From the NCBI RefSeq assembly GCF_002135435.1, contig NZ_NEGK01000010.1, positions 62,001 through 126,000 of the forward strand: 64,000 nucleotides of DNA, read 5' to 3'. Under the pieces are notes generated by a model that saw only the letters and a list, made by a program, of their open reading frames with translations, did not search any database and was not told the origin of the DNA. This DNA is from Acinetobacter sp. ANC 3813 (GTDB lineage Bacteria > Pseudomonadota > Gammaproteobacteria > Pseudomonadales > Moraxellaceae). Positions 47,841-57,652 of this stretch are shown in pieces (positions within the stretch are counted from its first letter, which is position 1; each line of letters begins with the position of its first letter). A program made the position numbers and the translations under genes.

Positions 47841-48237
47841 ATAGACGCCTTGCCATCGATGCAGAGTGATTCATCGTTAGATTGAAATAGCCCTATAATA
47901 TAGCAGAAATCACTCTTCAAGTGATGCTGTAAATGCCGACTGAAAGTAGCAGATACGTCCGGCAAGCATAGATCGCCAGCTTTTATTTACAAAAATATAT
48001 TAAAAAAAAGCATTTTGATTATTTTAATTTTCAATTATTTGAATATTAAAACGCATTTCAAACAATAATAAAGCGGCCGTTCACACAAAATCAAAAATCT
48101 TATGAAACAATAAAATCTTATGTTATATTAAGCAACAGTAATGGTTAAAAAATTATACCATTTTAAATATATATTTTGGCTATATTAGCCTGTCTGATGA
48201 AGACTGAATTATTTTTATAAATAGGATTTGATTTAGC
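47841..48237. promoter_or_regulatory. divergent promoter region between gna and wza
   Basis: 397 bases without a gene, AT-rich. For gna, an extended -10 (TGCTATATT on the minus strand, around 47898-47906) is visible. Just upstream of it lies an inverted repeat ATCACT-CTTCA-AGTGAT (47909-47925) that could be an operator. For wza, TATATT at 48181-48186 lies in a small inverted repeat GGCT-ATATT-AGCC. No JUMPstart or ops element (GGCGGTAG) was found. Confidence 0.55.
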
Positions 48238-49338
48238 GTGAACTTCTACCGTTATAGTTTAATTGCTGCTCTGTCTTTAGGAGTCACGGGCTGTGCTATT
48301 ACTTCAGGCCTGCAAACCTATGATCTGCCCAGCGAAGGCGTTTTCCAGACAGACCTCGGCACTCAAGTCAATGTTGTAAAGTTGACTCAGGAAACTTTAG
48401 CTGCGGTTCAGCCAGCTCAAATCAATCAGCAAAGCTATGCACATTTATTCCAAGCCGGACATAAAAATTACCGATTAAGTTCAGGCGATATATTGTCTAT
48501 TTATTTATGGGCTTATCCTGAAATTACTCCGCCTACCAATACAATAAGCAATGAAGGCGCGATTAAATCTAACGGTTATCAAATCGATCAAAACGGCTAT
48601 ATTCAATTTCCAGTGATCGGACGTTATAAAGCAGCCGGAAAAACTTTAAATCAAGTTAATCAGGAACTGCGCAGCCATCTTTCACGCTATTTAAAAACGC
48701 CAGATGTCGTTGCACGTGTCTTATCCTATCAGGGGCAACGTTTTTCTGTGCAAGGAAATGTCATGAAAGGCGGTCAATTTGCGCTCAGTGACCAGCCCAT
48801 CAGTTTATATACTGCTTTAGGCATGGCTGGCGGCATCAATACTCAATATGGTGACAATACCGCCATCACTTTAGTCCGCCAAGGCCAAACCTATAACCTG
48901 AACAGTATTGAACTGGAAAAAGCAGGCTATTCGCTGCATAACCTGCTCATGCAACCGAATGACACGCTGTACGTTAACTCGCGTGAAAATCAAAAAATTT
49001 ATGTGATGGGCGAGTCTGGCAAAAATCAATCTTTGCCGATGCGTGACCAAGGCATGACGCTGAGCGATGCGTTAGGCGAAAGTTTAGGCATAAATCCAGT
49101 TTCTGCAAGCCGCGGTAAAATTTATGTAGTACGCAGCAGTCCAAATAATCCAATGACTGAAATTTATCATCTGAATTTAACCAGTATTGGTGATTTTGGC
49201 CTTGCTAATCAATTTAAGCTGCGCAGCAATGACATTATCTACGTTGATGCTTCAGGCTTGGCTCGCTGGCAACGAATTGTCAACCAAGTTATTCCTTTCT
49301 CTAACATGATTTATAATATGGATCGTTTGGGGCAATAA
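48238..49338 (+). CDS. wza: outer-membrane polysaccharide export lipoprotein Wza
   Basis: Forms the octameric export channel. 366 residues, GTG start with AGGAT 9-10 bases upstream. Signal peptide with lipobox (SLGVTGC, Cys19). Poly_export domain starts near residue 80 (YRLSSGDILSIYLWAYPEI), followed by two SLBB domains (VQGNVMKGGQF; VMGESGKNQSLPM), and a C-terminal amphipathic helix. Stop and wzb start overlap. Export partner of Wzc. Confidence 0.96.
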   Translation: MNFYRYSLIAALSLGVTGCAITSGLQTYDLPSEGVFQTDLGTQVNVVKLTQETLAAVQPAQINQQSYAHLFQAGHKNYRLSSGDILSIYLWAYPEITPPTNTISNEGAIKSNGYQIDQNGYIQFPVIGRYKAAGKTLNQVNQELRSHLSRYLKTPDVVARVLSYQGQRFSVQGNVMKGGQFALSDQPISLYTALGMAGGINTQYGDNTAITLVRQGQTYNLNSIELEKAGYSLHNLLMQPNDTLYVNSRENQKIYVMGESGKNQSLPMRDQGMTLSDALGESLGINPVSASRGKIYVVRSSPNNPMTEIYHLNLTSIGDFGLANQFKLRSNDIIYVDASGLARWQRIVNQVIPFSNMIYNMDRLGQ

Positions 49339-49766
49339 TGCAGATTAACAATATTTTAGTCGTCTGCATTGGCAATATTTGTAGAAGCCCCATGGCCGAA
49401 TATTTTTTAAAACAGGAATATCCGCATTTAAAAATTCATTCTGCCGGCATTTCTGGACTGATTGGCCATGGCGCTGATAACAAGGCGCAGTTATGCATGC
49501 AGCGTCTAGGCATCGATATGTCAGAACACGTTGCGCGCAAACTGAACAGTGAACTGATTAAACAGGCAGATTTGATTTTGGTCATGAGCCAAAATCAGCA
49601 AAAATATCTTGAGCAGACTTGGCCCTTTGCTAAAGGCAAAACTTTCCGCCTCGGGCACTGGCAAGGCAGAAATGTGGCAGATCCCTATCGGCATGATCAA
49701 TCTGTATTTGATGAGACTTGTCAGCAAATTCAACAGTCGGTTGCAGACTGGCAAAAACATATTTAA
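49338..49766 (+). CDS. wzb: low-molecular-weight protein tyrosine phosphatase Wzb
   Basis: Dephosphorylates the Wzc tyrosine tail. 142 residues: P-loop VCIGNICRSPMAE (C-x5-R) at residues 9-16 and the general-acid Asp in ADPYRHDQSVF near residue 113. It overlaps the wza stop by one base and precedes wzc by 19 bp, as in other capsule loci. Confidence 0.97.
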   Translation: MQINNILVVCIGNICRSPMAEYFLKQEYPHLKIHSAGISGLIGHGADNKAQLCMQRLGIDMSEHVARKLNSELIKQADLILVMSQNQQKYLEQTWPFAKGKTFRLGHWQGRNVADPYRHDQSVFDETCQQIQQSVADWQKHI

Positions 49767-49785
49767 CTAAATTTAAAAGACAATT

Positions 49786-51972
49786 ATGAGCCAAAATACG
49801 AATACAGAAGATACCATTGATTTAAAAGAGCTGTTTTTTTCTTTAATTGCTCAATGGAAACTCATAGCGCTTTGCGTCATTTTAAGTTTAGTTTGCGCCT
49901 TGCTGTATTTGCGTACAACATCCGATACCTATTCTGTTGATGCTTTAGTGCAAGTAGAAGAAAGCAAAGGCGCCTCAGCTGCGCTATTGGGCGATTTGTC
50001 CAATATGATTGATCAAAAGCAGCCAGCGCAAGCAGAAATTGAAATTTTAAAATCACGTTTGGTTTTAGGCTCAGTCATTCAAAATCTGAATTTAGATCTC
50101 AAAATTTCTGGCACAGAAAATTCATTCATCGATCGCTTATTTGCACCGCATGATTACACTACAGAATATCTTCATAAATCTGTACTGTTTAAAGATGATG
50201 AGAGATCTTTTGATGTTCGCAAATTTGATATCCCTGCTGCTTATAAAGATAAAGCTTTAGAACTGCGTTTTGAAGAAAACTCTCTCACTTTAACAAATCC
50301 AAAAACAAAAGCAGTAGTTTTCAAAGGCAATATCAATGTCAACAATCAGCTGCGCACAGCTGATGGCTTATGGCAAGTGTCTATTTTCAGCCAAGATCAG
50401 CTCAAAGATGTTTATCAGATTGAGAAACAGTCTCTGCCAGCCGCAGTAGACAGTATTTTATCCAATTACTCAGTAGCTGAAAAAGGCAAAATGACTGGTG
50501 TGCTTGGCCTGAATTATCAAGGTCAGGATAAAGAACATATTACTAAAGTATTGAATTCGATACTGGCTGCTTATAGTCAGCAGAATATTGAACGCCGGTC
50601 TGCAGAAAGTGCGCAAACATTAAAATTCTTGGATGAGCAGCTGCCTGAGCTGAAAGCGCAACTAGATGTAGCAGAACGTGAATTCAACAAATTCCGTATT
50701 AAATACAATACGGTTGATGTCACTAAAGAGTCCGAACTCTACCTTACTCAAAGTGTCACTTTAGAAACACAAAAGGCGGAACTGGAACAGAAAGTTGCTG
50801 AAGCTGGCGCCAAATACACCAGTGAACACCCAGTGATGCAGCAAATGAATGCGCAGCTGAACGCATTGAATACTAAAATTACAGATTTAGAAGGCACATT
50901 AAAACAGTTGCCAGATTTACAGCGCCGTTATTTGCAGCTGTATCGTGAAGTTGAAGTGAAGACTCAGCTGTATACTGCCCTGCTGAATTCATATCAGCAA
51001 TTGCGTATCGCCAAAGCAGGTGAAATCGGCAACGTGCGTATTGTCGATACGGCTGTTGAACCAATTAAACCAATTGCGCCGAAAAAATTAATCATACTCA
51101 TCCTTTCAATCTTTGTCGGCGGTTTCTTAGGGACGTTATTAGCCTTGCTGCGCAATATGATGCGTTCAGGAATCAAAGACTCGACACAAATTGAAAATGA
51201 ACTGGACCTGCCAGTTTATGCCACAGTTCCACGCTCACCCATTCAAGAAAGCCGTATCAAACTGCTGAAAAAGAAAAAGCATATTCCAGTGCTTGCAATT
51301 AAAAATGGCGAAGATATTGCAATTGAAAGCCTGCGCAGCATGCGTACAGCAATTCATTTTGCCTTAAGCTCAGCCAAAAACAACCTGATTATGATTTCTG
51401 GCCCAGCGCCAGAAGTGGGTAAATCATTTATCTCGACCAATTTGGCGGCTATCTTGGCGCAGAGCAATAAACGCGTACTGATTGTGGACGCTGATATGCG
51501 CCGCGGCTATCTGCATAAATATTTCAACAATGACAATCAGCCTGGTTTAGCAGATTACCTCAATGGTTTACAAGAATTAGATGCCATTGTCAAACCAACT
51601 GAAATTGCTGGCTTGAGTGTGATTACCCGCGGTAAAAACCCAACCAATCCGTCAGAGTTGCTCAGCTCAGCAAAATTTGCCGCGCTGCTGGAACAGCTGT
51701 CACCCATGTTTGATCACATCATCATTGACACACCGCCCGTTCTGGCTGTAACAGACGGCATTATTATTTCGCAATTTACCGGCGTAAACCTTGTCATTGC
51801 CCGTTATGCGAAAACACAAATGAAAGAGCTGGAATTGACACTCAACCGTTTTGAACAAGTCGGTGTTAAAGTAAATGGCGTCATTCTGAATGATATTCAA
51901 AGCACGGCAAGCGGCTATGGATATGGCTATAACTACTCTTATGGCTATACGGCCGCTAAAGATCAGGATTAA
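49786..51972 (+). CDS. wzc: capsule co-polymerase / tyrosine autokinase Wzc
   Basis: Controls chain length and export together with Wza. 728 residues: Wzz domain with transmembrane helices near residues 25-45 and 430-450, a periplasmic coiled-coil between them, then a BY-kinase domain with Walker A GPAPEVGKSF, Walker A' LIVDADMRRGYL and Walker B IIIDTPPV. The C-terminal tail SGYGYGYNYSYGYTAAKD has six tyrosines as phosphorylation sites. A terminator follows at once. Confidence 0.97.
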   Translation: MSQNTNTEDTIDLKELFFSLIAQWKLIALCVILSLVCALLYLRTTSDTYSVDALVQVEESKGASAALLGDLSNMIDQKQPAQAEIEILKSRLVLGSVIQNLNLDLKISGTENSFIDRLFAPHDYTTEYLHKSVLFKDDERSFDVRKFDIPAAYKDKALELRFEENSLTLTNPKTKAVVFKGNINVNNQLRTADGLWQVSIFSQDQLKDVYQIEKQSLPAAVDSILSNYSVAEKGKMTGVLGLNYQGQDKEHITKVLNSILAAYSQQNIERRSAESAQTLKFLDEQLPELKAQLDVAEREFNKFRIKYNTVDVTKESELYLTQSVTLETQKAELEQKVAEAGAKYTSEHPVMQQMNAQLNALNTKITDLEGTLKQLPDLQRRYLQLYREVEVKTQLYTALLNSYQQLRIAKAGEIGNVRIVDTAVEPIKPIAPKKLIILILSIFVGGFLGTLLALLRNMMRSGIKDSTQIENELDLPVYATVPRSPIQESRIKLLKKKKHIPVLAIKNGEDIAIESLRSMRTAIHFALSSAKNNLIMISGPAPEVGKSFISTNLAAILAQSNKRVLIVDADMRRGYLHKYFNNDNQPGLADYLNGLQELDAIVKPTEIAGLSVITRGKNPTNPSELLSSAKFAALLEQLSPMFDHIIIDTPPVLAVTDGIIISQFTGVNLVIARYAKTQMKELELTLNRFEQVGVKVNGVILNDIQSTASGYGYGYNYSYGYTAAKDQD

Positions 51973-51992
51973 TGAGAAATCCTTCAAAAAAT

Positions 51993-52017
51993 GCCAGTGT
52001 TCTCACTGGCTTTTTTG
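51993..52017 (+). terminator. intrinsic terminator after wzc
   Basis: GCCAGTG-TTCT-CACTGGC followed by TTTTTTG, 20 bp after the wzc stop. Ends the wza-wzb-wzc unit. Confidence 0.9.
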
Positions 52018-52221
52018 TTTTTTAAGGGATAAATTCAATAACTGTGTTTTTTGGATTATTGTATGAAAAATGTTTTATATATTCAGTGTTTTATAGAATA
52101 ATAACCTTAAGATGACTATGATAAATTTCTGAGCCGCAGTGACTATAAACAAACTGCCGCTGAGAAAAGTCTGCTAAAATTTCGGCAACTTTTTACATAT
52201 AAAATAACTGTGGGAAAATTT

Positions 52222-52935
52222 ATGAGTAAGGCCCTACCCATTGCTGTCGCTGTTCTACTAGGCGGTGCTGCACTTGTTCCAGTTTACTATGCAACTCAAA
52301 AACCTGCAGTGCAGGCTGCTACTGCAACGCAGCCATCTGCAAATGCGTCTGCCGTAGAAAAAATCAGCTATGCATTGGGTTATGAAGTTGCGCATCAAAC
52401 ACCGCCAGAACTGAACATTGACAGTTTTGTGACTGGTGTCCGTGCAGGTCATGCGCGCGCAAAACCTGCATATACTGAAGAAGAGCTGCAAAAAGCATAT
52501 GCTCAATTCCAGCAGGAAATGCAGCAAAAACAGCTTGATCAAACCCAACAGGCAAAAAGCAGCAACGATTCTTTCCTTGCTGAAAATGCAAAGAAACCTG
52601 GCGTGAAAACAACAGCTTCTGGCTTACAGTATCTCATTACCAAAGAAGGTACAGGCAAACAGCCAGCTGCCGACTCAATTGTGACAGTCCACTACAAAGG
52701 CCAGCTAACCGACGGCAAAGTGTTTGACAGCTCAATTGACCGCGGCGAACCGATTGAATTTCCGCTGAACCAAGTCATTCCAGGCTGGACCGAAGGTTTA
52801 CAGCTGATGAAAGAAGGCGGAAAAGCGACTTTGTACATTCCGTCAAACTTGGGTTATGGCGAGCAAGGTGTCCCTGGCACAATTCCTCCAAACAGCACTT
52901 TAATTTTTGATGTAGAACTGATTAAAGTGAAATAA
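52222..52935 (+). CDS. fkpA: FKBP-type peptidyl-prolyl isomerase FkpA
   Basis: A periplasmic folding helper. About 237 residues from ATG at 52222 (a GTG at 52210 is in frame, but GGGAAAA before 52222 fits a ribosome-binding site). Signal peptide/anchor [17 protein letters not shown], helical FKBP_N domain ([12 protein letters not shown] ...), then FKBP_C from [18 protein letters not shown] to [12 protein letters not shown] with [16 protein letters not shown]. It flanks the capsule locus in most Acinetobacter. Confidence 0.94.
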   Translation: MSKALPIAVAVLLGGAALVPVYYATQKPAVQAATATQPSANASAVEKISYALGYEVAHQTPPELNIDSFVTGVRAGHARAKPAYTEEELQKAYAQFQQEMQQKQLDQTQQAKSSNDSFLAENAKKPGVKTTASGLQYLITKEGTGKQPAADSIVTVHYKGQLTDGKVFDSSIDRGEPIEFPLNQVIPGWTEGLQLMKEGGKATLYIPSNLGYGEQGVPGTIPPNSTLIFDVELIKVK

Positions 52936-52946
52936 CAAAAATGACA

Positions 52947-52977
52947 AGGAGAGCCAATATGCTCTCCTTTTCTTTCT
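52947..52977 (+). terminator. intrinsic terminator between the two FKBP genes
   Basis: AGGAGAGC-CAATAT-GCTCTCCT then TTTCTTTCT. The AAGGAG here mimics a ribosome-binding site, but it is part of the stem. The second FKBP gene begins 15 bp later. Confidence 0.75.
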
Positions 52978-52991
52978 ATTTTGGAAACATT

Positions 52992-53681
52992 ATGAAAATT
53001 CAAATGACCATGCTCTGCCTTGCTTTATGCGCAAGCAGCACCTTTGCCAAAGACGTGAACAATAAAAGCAGCGTATCTGAGCAAGTCGGATACAGCTTTG
53101 GCTACTTGATGGGCCGCAGCAATGCAGATGCCATGAAAGATATGGATATCAATGCATTTATTGAAGGCTTAAAAACGGCATCTCAAGGCAAGGCGTCTGC
53201 GCTGAGCGATGAGGAAATGAGCCGTGTGCTAACACAATATAAAAAACAGGCCGAAGCGAAGCAGCTGATTGAGCTGAAACAGCAAGCCGAAGCCAATGCG
53301 AAAATCGGCGCTGCATTTTTAGCGGAAAATGCAAAAAAAGACGGCATTAAAGTAACCAAATCAGGCTTGCAATATCAAGTCTTAAAACAAGGCAATGGCA
53401 AGACGCCAAAAGCCAATTCAATGGTCAAAGTCGATTATGAAGGCCGCTTGCTGGACGGCACTGTCTTCGACAGTTCAATTGCGCGCAATCAGCCTGCCAG
53501 CTTCCAGCTGAGCCAAGTGATTCAAGGCTGGACTGAAGGCCTGCAGCTCATGAAAGAAGGTTCAAAATACCGCTTTTTCATTCCAGCCAATTTAGCATAT
53601 GCGCAAATCGGTTCAGGTGATGTGATTGCACCCAACAGCACATTGATTTTTGATGTTGAATTGCTCGAAATCACCAAATAA
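52992..53681 (+). CDS. FKBP-type peptidyl-prolyl isomerase (FklB/Mip-like), second copy
   Basis: About 229 residues from ATG at 52992; earlier in-frame starts fall in the terminator hairpin. Signal peptide QMTMLCLALCASSTFA, dimerising helical domain (SEQVGYSFGYLMGRSNADAM), then FKBP_C with KVDYEGRLLDGTVFDSS and [15 protein letters not shown]. Clearly a paralogue of the preceding gene. Near its 3' side a 9-bp hairpin AGCATACAG/CTGTATGCT (53699-53728) lacks a T run. Confidence 0.92.
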   Translation: MKIQMTMLCLALCASSTFAKDVNNKSSVSEQVGYSFGYLMGRSNADAMKDMDINAFIEGLKTASQGKASALSDEEMSRVLTQYKKQAEAKQLIELKQQAEANAKIGAAFLAENAKKDGIKVTKSGLQYQVLKQGNGKTPKANSMVKVDYEGRLLDGTVFDSSIARNQPASFQLSQVIQGWTEGLQLMKEGSKYRFFIPANLAYAQIGSGDVIAPNSTLIFDVELLEITK

Positions 53682-53878
53682 ATCATTACAAAATTTTCAG
53701 CATACAGCGCAGGACCGCACTGTATGCTCTTAACGCACTGCCATTTTTCAACATCATATTTTTTACAGTTTTTTCCACAGTTTTTTCTTCTGACTTTTAA
53801 TGATTATATGCATGATCATGATTAAAATCATCTCATTATGCTTTAATCATAAACGACCACTTAGATAGGGACAGCGAC

Positions 53879-54616
53879 ATGGCACTGAAAATCAAAACAC
53901 GTGAAATTGAATATACTGCAGCCGATGGCGCTAAGCTGATTGGCTACTTTGCAGCGCCGGAAACTGATGCTGCAGTCCCTGGTGTCATTGTTGCGCCAGA
54001 ATGGTGGGGCCGCAATGAATACACAGAGCAACGTGCACGTGAGTTGGCGGAACATGGCTATGCAGCTCTTGCCATAGATATGTATGGCGATAAAAAAGTA
54101 ACCACGGCGTCAAGTGAAGCTTATGCATGGATGATGCAGACTTTTGAAGACCCTGACACGATTGTGAATCGCGCATCAGCAGCTTTAAGCACACTCGCGC
54201 AGCAAGAAGAAGTCAATGCAGATCAGCTGGCGGCCATCGGCTTCTGTTATGGCGGTAAAGTCATTTTAGATTTAGCGCGTTCAGGCGCAAACCTGCAGGC
54301 TGTGGCAACTTTTCATGCCAATTTATCACCTAAAGCGCCTGCGCAAGAAGGGGCTGTTAAAGCTGAAATCCTTGTTCTGCACGGCGAACTGGACAGCATG
54401 GTCAGTTTAGATGATGTTGCTGCATTTAAAGCCGAAATGCATGCCGCTAAAGTAGAACATGAAGTGATTGTTTTTGAAGATGCCAAGCATGGATTTAGTA
54501 ATCCGCTAGCAGATGAGCGCGCCAAAGCCAATGGTGTTGATTTAGGCTATAGCGCAGCCGCTGAAAAAGCCAGTCTGGAAGCCATGTACGAACTGCTGGA
54601 CCGTAAATTAAAGTAA
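53879..54616 (+). CDS. dienelactone hydrolase family protein
   Basis: 245-residue alpha/beta hydrolase with Cys nucleophile elbow GFCYGGK (about residue 122), Asp in HGELDSMVS and His in DAKHGFS, the DLH triad. No aromatic-degradation neighbours, so the substrate is unknown. No signal peptide. Own upstream region of 197 bp with several short AT-rich inverted repeats. Confidence 0.92.
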   Translation: MALKIKTREIEYTAADGAKLIGYFAAPETDAAVPGVIVAPEWWGRNEYTEQRARELAEHGYAALAIDMYGDKKVTTASSEAYAWMMQTFEDPDTIVNRASAALSTLAQQEEVNADQLAAIGFCYGGKVILDLARSGANLQAVATFHANLSPKAPAQEGAVKAEILVLHGELDSMVSLDDVAAFKAEMHAAKVEHEVIVFEDAKHGFSNPLADERAKANGVDLGYSAAAEKASLEAMYELLDRKLK

Positions 54617-54663
54617 TCATCCTGCGTTCTTACGCAGTAAATTCTGATTTGGAGGATTTAAAA

Positions 54664-55023
54664 ATGACTGAGAATAACTGCCCATACTGCAATTATGATG
54701 ACTTTGATGTCATTGCTCAAAATGAGTTTGGTGTGATCTTGCCGGAACCTCACAGCCTGTCTAAAGGTCACAGTGTCATTATCCCTCTGCGTCACGTCAG
54801 CTCCTTTTTCGATATTACCGACAAAGAACGGAAAAGCTTAATGTCGCTACTGGAACAGGCGCGCAATGAATTAACGCTGCGCCATCATCCAACAGGCTTT
54901 CATATCGGCTTTAATGACGGCAAAGTTTTTGGCGAAACCACCGAACATGTGCACATTCACATTATTCCACGCTATGAAAATCAAACCTTAGCGCTGGATG
55001 AACGCTGGGGCTTCGCGGGCTAA
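54664..55023 (+). CDS. HIT-family nucleotide hydrolase
   Basis: About 119 residues. The histidine triad HVHIHIIPR is at the C-terminal end, with CPYC near the N-terminus (possible zinc pair). The start is ATG at 54664 with GGAGGA upstream; a TTG at 54649 is in frame but would overlap that site. Likely a nucleoside phosphoramidate or dinucleotide hydrolase. Confidence 0.9.
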   Translation: MTENNCPYCNYDDFDVIAQNEFGVILPEPHSLSKGHSVIIPLRHVSSFFDITDKERKSLMSLLEQARNELTLRHHPTGFHIGFNDGKVFGETTEHVHIHIIPRYENQTLALDERWGFAG

Positions 55024-55032
55024 GCGCTTCAC

Positions 55033-55058
55033 AAAAAAGGATCTTCGGATCCTTTTTT
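55033..55058 (+). terminator. intrinsic terminator with UUCG loop
   Basis: AAAAAAGGATC-TTCG-GATCCTTTTTT directly after the HIT gene, symmetrical and very stable. Confidence 0.92.
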
Positions 55059-55158
55059 ATTTCAGCGCCAGCATCTTTGAATATTCCGCTTTTGCTGGAA
55101 GCGGCTTAAATATTTCCATGTATACTGACGCAGTTTTTTCTATTTACCGTGCAATTTT

Positions 55159-56187
55159 ATGTTTGTATTTTCAGATGCCCTGCTGGCTTGGTTTGATGTG
55201 CACGGACGCCATGATTTGCCGTGGCAGGTTGCAGATGATCCTTATAAAGTCTGGGTCTCTGAGATTATGCTGCAGCAGACCCAAGTCAAAACGGTACTGC
55301 AATATTTTGAACGTTTCATGGAGCGTTTTCCTACGGTCCAGGATTTAGGCCAAGCGCAATGGGATGATGTCGCGCCTTATTGGGCGGGCTTAGGCTACTA
55401 CGCCCGCGCGCGCAATCTGCATAAAGCTGCAGGCATCGTCACTCGGCAAGGTCATTTTCCAGAAAATTTAGAGCAGTGGATTGAACTGCCAGGCATTGGG
55501 CCATCGACCGCGGGCGCACTGATGTCGCTTGGACTGCGCCAATACGGCGTCATTATGGATGGCAATGTCAAACGTGTCTTGGCGCGCTTCTTCGCCATTG
55601 AAAATGATCTGTCCAAACCGCAGCATGAACGTGAAATGTGGGCCTTGGCTGAACAGCTTTGCCCAGAACAGCGCAATCATGATTATACCCAAGCCATTAT
55701 GGACTTAGGCGCAACCGTCTGTACCCCTAAAAAACCGCTGTGCCTGTATTGTCCAATGCAGCAGCAGTGCAAAGCGCATCAGCAAGGCCTCGAAACAGAA
55801 CTGCCTTTTAAAAAGCCGAAAAAAGCCGTGCCCATTAAACAAGCCGAAGTGATGCTGATCCGCTGTGAAGATGAATGGCTGTGGATCCAGCGCCCCAGCA
55901 GCGGACTTTGGGGCGGGCTTTGGTGTCTGCCCATTTTTGATCAGCCGCAGGAATTATTGCAGCAATCGCAAAGTCTAGGCTTAAAGCCAATCCAGCAGCG
56001 CACGCAAATTTCACATAGCTTTACCCACTTTACCTGGCTGCTGGATGCTGCTGTCTTTGAATTGCCTGCAGAGCAAAAAGAACATGCCGCTATTGAGCTG
56101 AATGGGCAATGGCTCAGTCCAGAGCAAGCGGTTGCGCTGGGCATTCCGACCGCCATGAAAAAATTGATCTCTGCCGTCAATCTATGA
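55159..56187 (+). CDS. mutY: A/G-specific adenine glycosylase
   Basis: Removes adenine mispaired with 8-oxoguanine. 342 residues: HDLPWQ and SEIMLQQTQVKTV at the N-terminus, HhH motif LPGIGPSTAGAL, catalytic Asp in VIMDGNVKRVL, 4Fe-4S ligands C-x6-C-x2-C-x5-C (CTPKKPLCLYCPMQQQC), and a C-terminal NUDIX-like domain (GLWGGLWCLP). Confidence 0.97.
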   Translation: MFVFSDALLAWFDVHGRHDLPWQVADDPYKVWVSEIMLQQTQVKTVLQYFERFMERFPTVQDLGQAQWDDVAPYWAGLGYYARARNLHKAAGIVTRQGHFPENLEQWIELPGIGPSTAGALMSLGLRQYGVIMDGNVKRVLARFFAIENDLSKPQHEREMWALAEQLCPEQRNHDYTQAIMDLGATVCTPKKPLCLYCPMQQQCKAHQQGLETELPFKKPKKAVPIKQAEVMLIRCEDEWLWIQRPSSGLWGGLWCLPIFDQPQELLQQSQSLGLKPIQQRTQISHSFTHFTWLLDAAVFELPAEQKEHAAIELNGQWLSPEQAVALGIPTAMKKLISAVNL

Positions 56188-56236
56188 CATAGTCCATATA
56201 GGCCCGCAAGGCAGCTGAAAATAAACATAGAAGGAA

Positions 56237-56785
56237 ATGTGTGTGCTTCGCTTGATTGCCCTGTTTATTGCTGGATTTCAAATCATCTTACTGGCTGCCT
56301 GCACCACTGCGCCAAAACGCCCGCCGTCATCCACCCTCCCTGCAGATCAGGTTCAAAAGCTCAAATCTATGCGTCTTTCCAGCACATTGCCTGTGCCTGT
56401 GGCAGATGTGCCGCGCAAGATACTGAAAGACACCTGGGGCGCCTCACGCAGTCAAGGCCGCAGCCATGAAGGCATTGATATTCTGGCTCCACGTGGAACA
56501 AAAGTGTACAGCGCAACTGAAGGCCTGATCGCAGACTTACGCAATAACAATTTGGGTGGTAAAGTGATTTGGGTGATGGGACCTGGCGGATCATGGCATT
56601 ACTATGCGCATTTAGACGGTCACAAACGCGGCCTGAATGTCGGTGACCGCATTAAAAAAGGTGATCTGATCGGCTATGTCGGCAATACAGGCAATGCGCG
56701 CAGCACCGCTCCGCACCTGCATTACGGCATTTACCTTAACGGCAAAGGACGCGGTGCAGTCAACCCATACCCATATTTACGTTAA
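56237..56785 (+). CDS. M23-family (LytM) lipoprotein, probable peptidoglycan endopeptidase
   Basis: 182 residues with a lipobox signal peptide (ILLAAC, Cys23). Peptidase_M23 domain from about residue 70: SHEGIDILAPRGTKVYSA (first His/Asp), HYYAHLDGHK, and HLHYGIYL at the end, so the zinc ligands H-x3-D and H-x-H are present and the enzyme should be active, not a degenerate EnvC/NlpD type. Outer-membrane anchored, acting on the cell wall. Followed 16 bp later by a small gene. Confidence 0.9.
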   Translation: MCVLRLIALFIAGFQIILLAACTTAPKRPPSSTLPADQVQKLKSMRLSSTLPVPVADVPRKILKDTWGASRSQGRSHEGIDILAPRGTKVYSATEGLIADLRNNNLGGKVIWVMGPGGSWHYYAHLDGHKRGLNVGDRIKKGDLIGYVGNTGNARSTAPHLHYGIYLNGKGRGAVNPYPYLR

Positions 56786-56800
56786 TTTTAGGAAATATTC

Positions 56801-57046
56801 ATGTCAGAAGCATTGATCAACCGTCTAGTCGAATTTGCTGAATCAGGCAATCAGCAAAAAATAGTCTTAGCTGGGCAAAACCATCAAGGCTGGATTATGG
56901 AAATTACCGAAGAAGCCCTGCTGATCAGCACAGGCTATGCCGACAAAGCCGGCAAAGATGTTTGGATCCAATTTACAGATTTACCGCAGGCGGAATTATT
57001 TTATTGGGATAACAAAGCTGACCAATGGACTGCCTTCCAGCTCTAA
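56801..57046 (+). CDS. small conserved-looking protein of unknown function
   Basis: 81 residues, not recognised. Predicted beta-rich with alternating strands (KIVLAGQNHQGWIMEI, EALLISTGYA, KDVWIQFTDL, AELFYWDN), resembling a small barrel or SH3/OB-like fold, with an N-terminal helix. No signal peptide. AGGAAAT upstream. Its position between the M23 gene and tag, with normal codon use, indicates a real gene. Confidence 0.65.
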   Translation: MSEALINRLVEFAESGNQQKIVLAGQNHQGWIMEITEEALLISTGYADKAGKDVWIQFTDLPQAELFYWDNKADQWTAFQL

Positions 57047-57069
57047 TCTCGCCTTTCTGGAGCCTCAAC

Positions 57070-57651
57070 ATGACAACTCAACGCTGCGGCTGGTGCTCCA
57101 GTGATCCGCTTTATATTGCTTATCATGATTTGGAATGGGGACGCCCTGTACACGATGAGGCGCATTTATTTGAAATGCTGTGTTTGGAAGGACAGCAGGC
57201 TGGACTGTCGTGGATTACGGTTTTAAAAAAGCGCGAGGCCTATCGGCAGCATTTTTTTCAGCACAGTATCAAAGATATTGCTCAGCTCAGCGATGAAGCC
57301 TTAGCAGACATTGTGCAAGACACCAGTATCATTCGGCATATCGGCAAACTTAAAGCCATCCGCAGCAATGCTCAGGCTTGGCTGCAGCTGAAACAGGACG
57401 GCATCAATCCCGTTGAATTCCTTTGGTCCTTTACACAGCAAAAAATAATCCATAATGACGTGCCAGACTACCGCATCGCGCCGCCGCAGACCGCTGAAAG
57501 CCAGCACATGTCTAGAACACTGAAAAAGAAAGGCTTCAAATTTGTTGGACCGACCATCTGCTATGCATTTATGCAGGCTGTCGGCATGGTCAATGATCAT
57601 GAAAACCATTGCGCATTCAAGCACGCAAGCACTATAAAAAAGGAATTCTAA
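57070..57651 (+). CDS. tag: DNA-3-methyladenine glycosylase I
   Basis: Base-excision repair of 3-methyladenine. 193 residues from ATG at 57070; the frame is open upstream, but the family starts at [19 protein letters not shown]. Zinc ligands are C6, C9 (RCGWC) and the H/C pair near the end ([10 protein letters not shown]). Catalytic E in DLEWG, and [19 protein letters not shown] are signatures. The next gene begins 1 bp after the stop. Confidence 0.95.
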   Translation: MTTQRCGWCSSDPLYIAYHDLEWGRPVHDEAHLFEMLCLEGQQAGLSWITVLKKREAYRQHFFQHSIKDIAQLSDEALADIVQDTSIIRHIGKLKAIRSNAQAWLQLKQDGINPVEFLWSFTQQKIIHNDVPDYRIAPPQTAESQHMSRTLKKKGFKFVGPTICYAFMQAVGMVNDHENHCAFKHASTIKKEF

Positions 57652-57652
57652 G

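Noticed and set aside
47841-48237. JUMPstart/ops element for RfaH control of the capsule genes
   Set aside because: No GGCGGTAG or extended JUMPstart consensus on either strand.
53699-53728. Hairpin after the second FKBP gene as intrinsic terminator
   Set aside because: Stem of 9 bp with a long loop but no T run; not called as a terminator.
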